NCBI GenBank assembly: GCA_002478505.1
Contig: DLOP01000106.1
Coordinates: 1,370-21,356, forward strand
Length of the DNA: 19,987 bases
Source of the DNA: Lachnospiraceae bacterium UBA7481
GTDB taxonomy: Bacteria > Bacillota > Clostridia > Lachnospirales > Lachnospiraceae
Direction: 5' to 3'
Of this stretch, positions 1 through 6,982 are shown in pieces (position 1 is the stretch's first letter; every line of letters begins with the position of its first letter). Position numbers and translations under genes: made by a program. The notes under the pieces were generated by a model. It worked only from the letters and a program-made list of their open reading frames with translations, did no database searches and had not been told where the DNA came from.

Positions 1-28
1 CGACATGAGGGATTAATATGAAAAAATA

Positions 29-34
29 GGAGGT
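29..34 (+). promoter_or_regulatory. Ribosome binding site of the carboxyltransferase gene
   Basis: AGGAGG lies 7 bases before the ATG at 42, an ideal Shine-Dalgarno that fixes this start. The 28 bases before it hold only a short A-rich spacer and possibly the end of an upstream gene that cannot be identified from so little sequence. Confidence 0.85.
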
Positions 35-41
35 AAATAGA

Positions 42-1478
42 ATGGCAAATAATGAAACGGCTGAAAAGAAGCCGATCAAGATTACAGAAACAATACTTAG
101 AGATGCGCATCAGTCATTGATCGCAACCAGAATGCCCACTGACCTGATGCTTCCGATTCTGGATAAGATGGATAAGGTGGGATATCACTCCATCGAGTGC
201 TGGGGCGGCGCGACATTTGATGCATCCCTTCGGTTCTTAAAGGAGGATCCGTGGGTGCGTCTTAGAAAGATCAAGGATGGCTTGAAGAATACTAAGACAC
301 AGATGCTGTTCAGAGGGCAGAATATTCTGGGATACCGTCCCTATGCAGATGACGTTGTGGATGCATTCGTAGAGAAGTCTGTTGCCAATGGTATCGACAT
401 CATCCGTATCTTTGACTGTATGAATGACCTTAGGAATTTACAGGAAGCAGTTAACGCAACAAACGTAATTAAAAAGCGTGAAGGCAGAGGTCATGCACAG
501 ATCGCATTGTCCTACACCTTGGGCGATGCTTATACCATGGAATACTGGATGGATATGGCTAAGAAGATTGAAGAGATGGGAGCGGATTCTATCTGTATCA
601 AGGATATGGCAGGACTTCTTGTGCCGTATAAGGCTTCTGAGTTGATCAAGTCCATGAAGAGCGTAACAAAACTGCCGATCCAGCTGCATACCCACTATAC
701 TTCCGGTGTTGCTTCCATGACTTATCTGAAAGCGGTTGAGGCCGGTGTTGATGTCATTGACTGTGCGATGTCACCGTTTGCGCTGGGTACTTCCCAGCCT
801 GCTACAGAGGTTATGGTTGAGACATTTAAGGGTACGGAATATGATACCGGTTTCGATCAGAATCTGTTGGCTGAGATCGCTGATTATTTCAGACCTTATC
901 GTGACGAGTGCCTTGCAAATGGTCTTCTGAATCCGAAGGTTATGGGCGTTGATATCAAGACACTGCTTTATCAGGTTCCGGGCGGCATGTTGTCCAACAT
1001 GGTGAGCCAGCTGAAGGAGCAGAATGCGGAAGATAAGTATTATGACGTATTGAAGGAGATCCCTCAGGTGCGTAAGGATCTTGGTGAGCCGCCTTTGGTT
1101 ACGCCTTCTTCCCAGATCGTCGGAACACAGGCTGTATTTAACGTACTGATGGGTGAGAGATATAAGATGGCTACTGACCAGACAAAGGATGTGCTGCGTG
1201 GTAAATATGGCCAGACAGTAAAACCGATGAATCAGGAAGTTATTGATAAGGTTATTCCGGGCGAAGAAAGGATCACCTGCCGTCCCGCTGACTTGATCGA
1301 GAATGAGATGGATAAGTTGGAGAGCGAGATGAAGGAATGGAAGCAGCAGGATGAGGACGTCCTTTCCTATGCGCTGTTCCCGCAGGTTGCAACTGACTTC
1401 TTCAAGTACCGTCAGGCACAGCAGGAGAAAGTGGATATGACAAAGGCTGATTCTAAGAACGGTGCTTATCCTGTTTAA
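42..1478 (+). CDS. oadA: Oxaloacetate decarboxylase alpha / pyruvate carboxylase subunit B-type carboxyltransferase, no biotin domain
   Basis: This is the 478-residue carboxyltransferase subunit of a biotin-dependent decarboxylase or carboxylase, which moves CO2 between oxaloacetate/pyruvate and carboxybiotin in the cytoplasm. The DRE-TIM-like barrel begins with the TETILRDAHQS signature (Asp21, metal ligand). Lys187 in IKDMAG is the expected carboxylated lysine, and His216/His218 in LHTHYTSG are metal ligands. The conserved carboxylase domain follows from about residue 290. The protein stops near residue 478 and lacks the C-terminal biotinyl domain with an AMKM motif found in roughly 600-residue OadA proteins, so a separate biotin carrier is expected, probably upstream outside the window together with the membrane beta subunit of a sodium pump. 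That partner set is inferred. OadA and PycB share this domain, so the exact reaction is not certain. A strong terminator follows. Confidence 0.88.
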   Translation: MANNETAEKKPIKITETILRDAHQSLIATRMPTDLMLPILDKMDKVGYHSIECWGGATFDASLRFLKEDPWVRLRKIKDGLKNTKTQMLFRGQNILGYRPYADDVVDAFVEKSVANGIDIIRIFDCMNDLRNLQEAVNATNVIKKREGRGHAQIALSYTLGDAYTMEYWMDMAKKIEEMGADSICIKDMAGLLVPYKASELIKSMKSVTKLPIQLHTHYTSGVASMTYLKAVEAGVDVIDCAMSPFALGTSQPATEVMVETFKGTEYDTGFDQNLLAEIADYFRPYRDECLANGLLNPKVMGVDIKTLLYQVPGGMLSNMVSQLKEQNAEDKYYDVLKEIPQVRKDLGEPPLVTPSSQIVGTQAVFNVLMGERYKMATDQTKDVLRGKYGQTVKPMNQEVIDKVIPGEERITCRPADLIENEMDKLESEMKEWKQQDEDVLSYALFPQVATDFFKYRQAQQEKVDMTKADSKNGAYPV

Positions 1479-1493
1479 TCCGCAGAGGCAATA

Positions 1494-1524
1494 GGCGCAT
1501 GTTTTGGAACTGCCGCAGTGCGCC
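1494..1524 (+). other. Small GC-rich hairpin after the carboxyltransferase gene
   Basis: GGCGCA (1494-1499) can pair with TGCGCC (1519-1524) across a 19-base loop, just after the stop codon and before the real terminator. It could protect the mRNA 3' end, or it may be chance. Confidence 0.3.
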
Positions 1525-1557
1525 GGTAAACAGCACTGTGGAATATTCTGATAATAG

Positions 1558-1590
1558 TTTCCCCACAGGTTTTCTGTGGGGAAATTTTCA
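1558..1590 (+). terminator. Rho-independent terminator
   Basis: TTTCCCCACAG (1558-1568) pairs perfectly with CTGTGGGGAAA (1574-1584) around a 5-base loop, followed by a T-run. The 11-bp stem starts about 80 bases after the carboxyltransferase stop and should end that operon. Confidence 0.88.
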
Positions 1591-1603
1591 ATAAAGATGA
1601 TAT

Positions 1604-1737
1604 CCGGCTTACATAACTCTTTATTTGCATATTCATGTTCCGAACATCTATGTTCTAACATAGATGTTCTAACATCTATAAATGAAATCATTTTTGGAAC
1701 ATGAATATGCAAATTGCAGGTTATGTAAACCTCATTG
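1604..1737. repeat. MITE-like palindromic element, copy 1
   Basis: Imperfect terminal repeats GGCTTACATAAC (1606-1617) and GTTATGTAAACC (1720-1731) match at 11 of 12 positions in inverted orientation. Inside them, after 6 unpaired bases per side, lies a perfect 18-bp inverted repeat (1624-1641 with 1696-1713). The loop contains a second hairpin, GAACATCTATG (1642-1652) with CATAGATGTTC (1659-1669). No protein is encoded. A related element with the same ends sits at 8910-9016 in the opposite orientation: 1678-1700 is the exact reverse complement of 8947-8969, and the right end here read backwards, CAATGAGGTTTACATAAC, matches the left end there except for one base. Two copies with shared ends and core suggest a small non-autonomous mobile or palindromic repeat family. 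Confidence 0.75.
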
Positions 1738-1759
1738 ATATTAAGAGATTATGTACTTC

Positions 1760-1805
1760 ATTATTGATATTATGAAATGTTTTATATTATTGATGGTATG
1801 AAATG
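1760..1805 (+). promoter_or_regulatory. Imperfect direct repeat upstream of the RpiR-type regulator; possible operator
   Basis: Two 20-base copies, 1760-1779 and 1786-1805, start with ATTATTGAT and end with TATGAAATG, and match at 18 of 20 positions with a 26-base period. They lie 90-135 bases before the regulator start. Regulators of this type often bind near their own promoter, so this is a candidate operator, but it could equally be AT-rich chance repetition. The rest of 1738-1876 is AT-rich and holds nothing else I can name. Confidence 0.3.
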
Positions 1806-1894
1806 CGATACACTATCAAATGTATGTAAGAAATATGTTTTTATATCTGTGTTGGCTATTTTGATTGAGTTTATTAGAAAGAAGGGTTTGGCTG

Positions 1895-2791
1895 ATGAAA
1901 GAAAAAATTAAGGAAAAGTATCGTTCGATGAGTAAGAGCCAGAAGAAAATTGCGGATTATATTCTGGAGCATTTTGAACAGGCAGCCTTTTTAAATGCCG
2001 CCAAAATGGCGGAAACCGTCGGCGTCAGTGAATCTACTGCTGCAAGGTTCGCGTCATGTATGGGATATGCTTCCTATGGGGCAATGCAAAGAGATATGCT
2101 TAGCATGGTTCAGGCAAAATTTTCTTCGGAGGGATACAGTCAGAGGGAGATTCCGGTGCTCAGTAATAAAAATGAGCTGGCAGATGTTGCAAATTTGATC
2201 AAAAATGTATTGGAAGCAGATGCAAAAAATATTTTGGAAACGATCCCGACGATTGATTCCGCTGCGTTTAATACGGCCACGCATATCCTGATGAAAGCCC
2301 GTACGGTATATATTGTAGGGCTTAGAACCTGCGCACCGCTGGCGGAATTCCTTCATTTTTATCTCAATATGTTTCGCGGAAATGTATTGGTGGTCAATAC
2401 CACAAGTATCAGCGAAACATTTGAACAGATGATCCATGTAAATGCTGAGGATGCGGTGGTTGGATTAAGTTTTCCGAAGTATTCCATGCGGACGTTGAAA
2501 GCCATGGAATTTGCCAATGAAAGAAACGCGCAGATCATCTCTATCACGGACTCGGAATATTCCCCAATGAATCTGTATTCTTCCTGTAATCTGTGGGCAA
2601 AGAGCAGCATGACGTCCATCGTGGATTCCCTGACTGCGCCTCTTAGCGTGATCAATGCGTTGATCGTTTCCATGAGCGTCAACTACAGAGAACAGTTAAA
2701 GAAGAATCTGCAGTGTATGGAAGATGTCTGGAACGATTATCAGACTTATGAAGATGATGAATTGGAAAAGGGAGCACAGAGAAAACAATAA
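1895..2791 (+). CDS. MurR/RpiR family transcriptional regulator (HTH + SIS domain)
   Basis: This is a 298-residue sugar-responsive DNA-binding regulator. The N-terminal domain (about residues 1-77) carries the RpiR helix-turn-helix pattern: KSQKKIADYILEHF, then AAKMAETVGVSESTAARFA, then GYASYGAMQRDM. A SIS phosphosugar-binding domain follows at about residues 110-250, visible in TVYIVGLRTCAPLAEF and VVGLSFPKYSMRTLKAMEFA. Members sense phosphorylated sugars and repress or activate sugar or amino-sugar catabolism genes. No sugar operon lies nearby, so the target is unknown. I chose ATG 1895 because GAAAGAAGGG sits 8 bases before it. An in-frame TTG at 1865 would add ten unlikely residues. An imperfect direct repeat upstream could be its operator. 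Confidence 0.9.
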   Translation: MKEKIKEKYRSMSKSQKKIADYILEHFEQAAFLNAAKMAETVGVSESTAARFASCMGYASYGAMQRDMLSMVQAKFSSEGYSQREIPVLSNKNELADVANLIKNVLEADAKNILETIPTIDSAAFNTATHILMKARTVYIVGLRTCAPLAEFLHFYLNMFRGNVLVVNTTSISETFEQMIHVNAEDAVVGLSFPKYSMRTLKAMEFANERNAQIISITDSEYSPMNLYSSCNLWAKSSMTSIVDSLTAPLSVINALIVSMSVNYREQLKKNLQCMEDVWNDYQTYEDDELEKGAQRKQ

Positions 2792-2836
2792 TTGTACTGA
2801 CAAAATCCTATTTTTACATTGTTGGAGGTATTTGGA

Positions 2837-3228
2837 TTGAAGGCTGAAAAAGAACAATTTGCAAATAAATTGGTTGAACTTTTTCCAGAGAAAAAACAAG
2901 CATTAATACAACATTATGAAGATTTTGGAGAGTTACAGGGACATATTTTTTTGGCGACGAAATAAATGTACCACTGTTTGACTTGTTACAAAAAAATGAT
3001 GCAAGCAATAAAGTATCTGCATATTGCCGGTTTATTGAAGAAATGTGGAGGAATGGAACAGAAGATGTGGTCAATATCGTTGATGTTACTATTGCTGAGC
3101 GTTTATCAGATGATGAAACAGTATGGAGTAGATTTGGAAAAAATATATCAAATGAGTTTAAATTATATATAAATGAGAATTTAATTAAAAGCAATATTGC
3201 AATGTGTGGTGTAAAAAAACTGATGTAA
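2837..3228 (+). pseudogene. Small frameshifted gene, resembling the DUF7674-type family
   Basis: A TTG start at 2837, 8 bases after GGAGG, opens a frame that stops at 2963-2965 after 42 residues (ends HIFLATK). A second frame, open across 2953-3228, continues naturally: GDEINVPLFDLLQKND, then RFIEEMWRNG, then FGKNISNEFKLYINENLI. One extra T in the T7 run at 2946-2952 would join both into a single protein of about 130 residues. The joined product resembles small acidic Firmicutes proteins that I associate, without certainty, with DUF7674; their function is unknown. The frame break may be real inactivation, slippage on the T-run, or a sequencing error in a homopolymer. The gene lies between the regulator and the flavoprotein on the same strand. 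Confidence 0.6.
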
Positions 3229-3268
3229 TCAGAAAGGGACAGGGCGGAATGACCGCTCTAAAGATGAT

Positions 3269-4507
3269 ATGAGCAACGGGAAAAATAAGATCATAGTCGT
3301 GGGCGGCGGAGCGGCCGGCATGATGGCGGCATACGCGGCGTCCACAGGCGGTCATCAGGTGACGCTGTTAGAGCGCAATGAAAAGTTGGGAAAGAAAGTT
3401 TATATTACCGGCAAAGGAAGATGTAATGTCACCAATGCAGGCGATACGACAGAATTTTTCGATTCTGTTATTTCTAATCCTAAATTTTTATTCAGTAGTA
3501 TTTACGGGTTTGACGCTCATGCAGTCATGAATTTTTTTGAGCAGAATGGATGCCCTTTAAAGGTAGAACGCGGGAACAGGGTATTTCCGGTGTCGGATCA
3601 CTCATCGGATATCATCAGATGTCTGGAAAAGATTCTGATCAAAAATCAGGTGGAAATTAGAAAAAATACCATGGTGAAACAGATCCTGTTAGATGCATCC
3701 GGACATGCCTGCGGAGTGGATACCGGCAGGGAGCATATTTTGGCAGATGCGGTTATTCTTGCAACGGGTGGCGCGTCTTATCCGGTTACCGGTTCCGACG
3801 GTAATATGCATCGTCTGTTGGAAAAGATGGGACATCATGTGATGACGTTAAAACCAGGGCTGGTTCCGATGGAGGTGGAAGGAGATGTCTGCAGACGATT
3901 ACAGGGGCTTTCTCTAAAGAATGTCAGCCTTACGATGTCGGCTGAAGGTAAGACATTTTATGAAGGCTTCGGCGAGATGCTTTTCACCCATTTTGGAATG
4001 AGCGGACCCTTGGTGTTATCGGCAGCTTCTTATATGAATGTGAAGCATTATGGCAAAAAATGTACGGCAAGAATCGATCTGAAGCCGTCTTTAACGAAAG
4101 AGCAGTTGGATAAGCGTCTGCTCAGAGACTTTGAAAAAGCAAAAAACAGGCAGTTCAAAAATGCGTTAGGGGATCTGCTGCCCTCCAAAATGATACCGTT
4201 GATGCCGGAGCTTGCCGGGATCTCCCCGGAGAAGCCGGTCAATGAACTGAAACGGGAAGAACGTCAGCGGCTTTTGGAAGTGTTAAAAGGGATGGAATTT
4301 ACAGTCGTCGGAACGAGGGGCTTTGAAGAGGCGATCATTACCATTGGCGGGATCAATACGAAAGAAGTCGATCCTTCCACCATGGAATCTAAAATCATAC
4401 CGGGACTGTATCTTGCCGGAGAGATGTTAGATGTGGATGCGCTGACCGGCGGGTATAATCTCCAGATCGCATGGGCAACCGGATATCTCGCCGGGATGTC
4501 GGTCTGA
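3269..4507 (+). CDS. HI0933/BaiN-like NAD(P)/FAD-dependent oxidoreductase
   Basis: This is a 412-residue flavoprotein of the HI0933 family (COG2081). The N-terminal FAD-binding Rossmann motif is VVGGGAAGMMAAYAAS (GGGAAG at residues 12-17). The family signature KVYITGKGRCNVTNA follows near residue 42, and the C-terminal FAD motif is LYLAGEMLDVDALTGGYNLQIAWATGYLAG. The length is normal and no residue is obviously missing. One relative, BaiN, has been assigned a bile-acid reductase role, but most members are uncharacterised, so the substrate here should not be assumed. In Clostridia this gene commonly precedes cmk; here 3.6 kb of accessory genes separate them. The start at 3269 has a poor Shine-Dalgarno (AAAG), but the FAD motif begins almost at once, leaving little room for another. 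Confidence 0.88.
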   Translation: MSNGKNKIIVVGGGAAGMMAAYAASTGGHQVTLLERNEKLGKKVYITGKGRCNVTNAGDTTEFFDSVISNPKFLFSSIYGFDAHAVMNFFEQNGCPLKVERGNRVFPVSDHSSDIIRCLEKILIKNQVEIRKNTMVKQILLDASGHACGVDTGREHILADAVILATGGASYPVTGSDGNMHRLLEKMGHHVMTLKPGLVPMEVEGDVCRRLQGLSLKNVSLTMSAEGKTFYEGFGEMLFTHFGMSGPLVLSAASYMNVKHYGKKCTARIDLKPSLTKEQLDKRLLRDFEKAKNRQFKNALGDLLPSKMIPLMPELAGISPEKPVNELKREERQRLLEVLKGMEFTVVGTRGFEEAIITIGGINTKEVDPSTMESKIIPGLYLAGEMLDVDALTGGYNLQIAWATGYLAGMSV

Positions 4508-4543
4508 TGTAAATATAATTATAATAAGGGAAGGAGTGGGGAA

Positions 4544-5374
4544 ATGAAAAAGACAGTAATAAGTTTGGGGATAATATCTGCGGTTGTATTAATATTGTAT
4601 TGCGGATATGATATTTATTGCCGTTGTATGGTAACACAATTTTACAAATATATTGATGACGGTGAAATGGATAAAGCATTGGCATTTGTTGAGAAAATGC
4701 CGGACGTCAATAAGCTTGAAGTGAGTCAGCCCTTGTACCTCGTATGGGGAATATTTACAGGAGGATCAGGCATGACAGGCTATCCGCTGTATCACGCAGT
4801 TTCTCATAATGCGGATATAAGTATAATTAAGGCACTTCTGGAAAAAGGGGCAGATCCCAACAGGATAGATTTTGATATGATAAGTTCTTATCCTCTTTTC
4901 TATATATGTGTGCATCCTTCAAAAGATATGTATGAAAAAGTAATGTTGTTGGTTGACTATGGAGCGGATCCTAATACAGGACATCTTTATATTGATTATA
5001 GGTATAGCGAGGAAACTAAGGAAAGTATGTTTTTAACAAACGTATACTTGTGGGAAAATGGAGCGGAAGAATGGCATAATGTGGGTACAAGATATGAATG
5101 TACAGTTTTGCATGAAGCAGCAGAGGATATGGATATAGAGTATTTTCAGGAATTCTATAATAATGCCACAAGACCAATGGGATATTTATTAGATATGCAG
5201 GACGCAAATGGAGATACAGCGCTTTTTCGTGCGATTCGAGCAGAAAAGTTTGATAATTGTAACTTTTTAATTGAAGAAGGCGCAGATATCAACATACGGA
5301 ATAATGAGGGAAAAACGGCTTATGATGTTGCGGTGGAATTGGGATATGAAGATGAAATAGAAGGATTGCAATAA
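4544..5374 (+). CDS. Membrane-anchored ankyrin-repeat protein
   Basis: This is a 276-residue protein whose first 22 or so residues form a hydrophobic anchor (TVISLGIISAVVLILYCGYDI), so the rest probably faces outside. Ankyrin-like repeats follow: YPLYHAVSHNADISIIKALL with EKGADPN, then MLLVDYGADPN, then CTVLHEAAEDMDIEYFQEFY, then GDTALFRAIRAEKFDNCNFL with EEGADINIRNNEGKTAYDVAVELGY. Ankyrin repeats bind proteins; the partner is unknown. In bacteria such proteins are sometimes immunity or regulatory factors, but nothing here shows that. The start is well set by GGAAGGAG about 9 bases before ATG 4544. The final 15 codons and the bases just past the stop are echoed at 6915-6978, evidence that a second ankyrin gene once stood in this block. 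Confidence 0.82.
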   Translation: MKKTVISLGIISAVVLILYCGYDIYCRCMVTQFYKYIDDGEMDKALAFVEKMPDVNKLEVSQPLYLVWGIFTGGSGMTGYPLYHAVSHNADISIIKALLEKGADPNRIDFDMISSYPLFYICVHPSKDMYEKVMLLVDYGADPNTGHLYIDYRYSEETKESMFLTNVYLWENGAEEWHNVGTRYECTVLHEAAEDMDIEYFQEFYNNATRPMGYLLDMQDANGDTALFRAIRAEKFDNCNFLIEEGADINIRNNEGKTAYDVAVELGYEDEIEGLQ

Positions 5375-5379
5375 CAGAA

Positions 5380-5520
5380 AATAGGGATGCTTACATAGAT
5401 TATAATGATCATCTGATCATGAGGGTTTTAAATACCGATGAGAGGTTAATGGAATATGGAGAATTAGTTTGTTCCCTTGAAAGGATACTGAATGAGGTGG
5501 AAGAAGGGACATATCAATAA
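5380..5520 (+). pseudogene. Orphan C-terminal coding remnant
   Basis: After the ankyrin stop, one frame stays open to TAA at 5518-5520 and reads like real protein: RDAYIDYNDHLIMRVLNTDE, then RLMEYGELVCSLERILNEVEEGTYQ. The helical, charged pattern differs sharply from neighbouring non-coding frames. It has no Shine-Dalgarno or plausible full-length start; the only in-frame ATGs (5419, 5440) would leave a stub of about 30 residues. I read it as the 3' end of a gene whose 5' part was lost, perhaps when the ankyrin gene replaced it. I do not recognise the family. Confidence 0.45.
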
Positions 5521-5752
5521 TTTTTTAGGGATTTGCACTACTGTATGTTTTTTTCGCCTGTGTAAACCGTCGGACAGTCGTAACGGCAACTTTGATGGAG
5601 CACAGCAGACGAAGTTTGTCACTATATATCCGATGATTTTTTTGATTCGTAAGATAGTAATTGGTAAAAGCAGGCACCTGAGCGCTGCAGCCGCAGGAGA
5701 GGCAGCGCAAAACGCAATAGACGGCATCGCGAATGGCATCAAAGGAGGAGTC

Positions 5753-6904
5753 ATGAAAGCAGGAATGAATACATTAATAGCTAAAATAGGACTGGCAGCA
5801 GTGATCGTGGCAGTAATTGTTGTAGGCGCGGTATTTTTTATGAAAAACAGTGGAGAAGAGGAAGCGTCAAATGTGGAAACTAGAGATGACGCACAGGAAC
5901 AGATGACAGAGATCGGAGCTGGAAGTAATGTTCAGGAACAGATGACAGAGATTGGAACAGGAAGTGATGCACAGGGACAGATGACAGAGATTGGAACAGG
6001 AAGTGATGTTCAGGAACAGACGGCGGATGAAACGCCGGAAAGCCAGGATGGGGAAATCAATGCCGGAGTTGAGGAAGAACAGAAACAGGAGGAAGAAGAT
6101 CTGCGGACGACACTATTGGGTGATCCGGAAGACGTTTTGCCGTATGGGCAATATGTGTATGAAGCTGTGTATGACGGGGAGATTGAGATGCTGGATTGGC
6201 ACACTGACTATAGTCATTCAACCATTCCCCCTCGATATGCCATGGTGTTAGTGTTCCCATTTGATGATGACGGGGATGGGCAATATGAATATGATGCTGA
6301 GACAAAACAGTATACCATTAGGTATACAGCTCCGTCGTACTATAGGTATTATAGTCGTACATCTTCGTCGTGGTGTAGGTATGTGTCTAAGCTTATAGGG
6401 CATTTGGATGAGGAAGGGAATCTTATCATAACTTATTGTGAGATGGCCGATAGGGATGGGGCTGTCGTTTTTGACGATTTAGAGTGGGTGTATGTCTATA
6501 CGACAGATGAAAAATGGATAGAAAAGCAAAATGTTTTTAATGATCAATTATTGTGCGATTGTATTTGTTATGCTGCCGCAGCTTCAACGATGGATCCGGA
6601 TGTTTTGATTGATCTGGCTGCATGTCAGGTAATAAAAGAAATGCAGGATACCGAACAGGATATTTATTCTCTGCTTTCCGGTACGGATAAATATACTGAA
6701 ACAGTAAAGGAAATCCTGGGTGTAACCGGTGCGGATGAGCTTACATTAAGATCACACAATGCTTCCGGAGTGCTTCCCGTAAGTGCAATCAGAGTAAAAT
6801 TATATATGAATGGCTGCAATGTATGGATCGAAGGCTCTGATGCAAGTGGTATGCAAGGAGCGGATCCTGAGGCTGTGTTTAATATTTCGGATAGCATTTT
6901 CTAA
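5753..6904 (+). CDS. Membrane-anchored protein with a 13-residue repeat linker; unknown function
   Basis: From ATG 5753 the product has 383 residues: a membrane anchor at about residues 7-31 (LIAKIGLAAVIVAVIVVGAVFF), a low-complexity acidic linker built of a 13-residue repeat (DAQEQMTEIGTGS and variants), then an extracellular domain with many Tyr and Asp residues (YGQYVYEAVYDGEIE, VFPFDDDGDGQYEYD) and a helical region (DPDVLIDLAACQVIKEM). I recognise no family. AAAGGAGG ends only 4 bases before ATG 5753, a short but usable spacing. The same frame is open back to 5492, and residues encoded just upstream (SAAAAGEAAQNAIDGIANGI, 5678-5737) look like genuine coding, so the gene may have lost its original N-terminus. 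The codons before about 5660 look random. Confidence 0.6.
   Translation: MKAGMNTLIAKIGLAAVIVAVIVVGAVFFMKNSGEEEASNVETRDDAQEQMTEIGAGSNVQEQMTEIGTGSDAQGQMTEIGTGSDVQEQTADETPESQDGEINAGVEEEQKQEEEDLRTTLLGDPEDVLPYGQYVYEAVYDGEIEMLDWHTDYSHSTIPPRYAMVLVFPFDDDGDGQYEYDAETKQYTIRYTAPSYYRYYSRTSSSWCRYVSKLIGHLDEEGNLIITYCEMADRDGAVVFDDLEWVYVYTTDEKWIEKQNVFNDQLLCDCICYAAAASTMDPDVLIDLAACQVIKEMQDTEQDIYSLLSGTDKYTETVKEILGVTGADELTLRSHNASGVLPVSAIRVKLYMNGCNVWIEGSDASGMQGADPEAVFNISDSIF
5888..6019 (+). repeat. 39-bp in-frame tandem repeat in the linker
   Basis: Three full copies (5888-5926, 5927-5965, 5966-6004) and a partial fourth (6005-6019) encode D-A/V-Q-E/G-Q-M-T-E-I-G-A/T-G-S. The period is 13 codons, so copy-number changes keep the reading frame. 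The copies differ by a few bases, so the expansion is recent but not brand new. The encoded linker is acidic and disordered and spaces the outer domain from the membrane. Confidence 0.85.
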
Positions 6905-6911
6905 ATCAAAG

Positions 6912-6978
6912 GATGACATGGCAGTGGAATTGGGTTATGAAAAAATAGAAGGATTACGATAATAGAAAAAAGGAGGGT
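6912..6978 (+). pseudogene. Remnant of a second ankyrin gene 3' end
   Basis: The frame GAT-GAC-ATG-GCA ending at TAA 6960-6962 reads MAVELGYEKIEGLR, nearly the same as the C-terminus of the ankyrin protein (VAVELGYEDEIEGLQ at 5328-5371) with one codon missing. The similarity continues past the stop (taatagaaaaaagga here, taacagaaaataggga there). Nothing upstream of 6912 resembles the ankyrin body, so this is a 3' scrap. Its A-rich tail now provides the ribosome binding site of the next gene. Confidence 0.7.
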
Positions 6979-6982
6979 ATTA

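Noticed and set aside
771..1712. A 313-residue open frame on the minus strand
   Set aside because: It lies antisense to the oxaloacetate decarboxylase-type gene and extends through the terminator and palindromic element. Its residues (many Cys, His, Leu and Ile) look like a codon shadow, and it has no ribosome binding site.
5492..5752. N-terminal extension of the repeat-linker protein from ATG 5492
   Set aside because: The first 55 or so codons have no protein character, no good ribosome binding site and overlap the end of the orphan remnant. ATG 5753 with GGAGG is a better start, though codons from about 5678 may be a relic.
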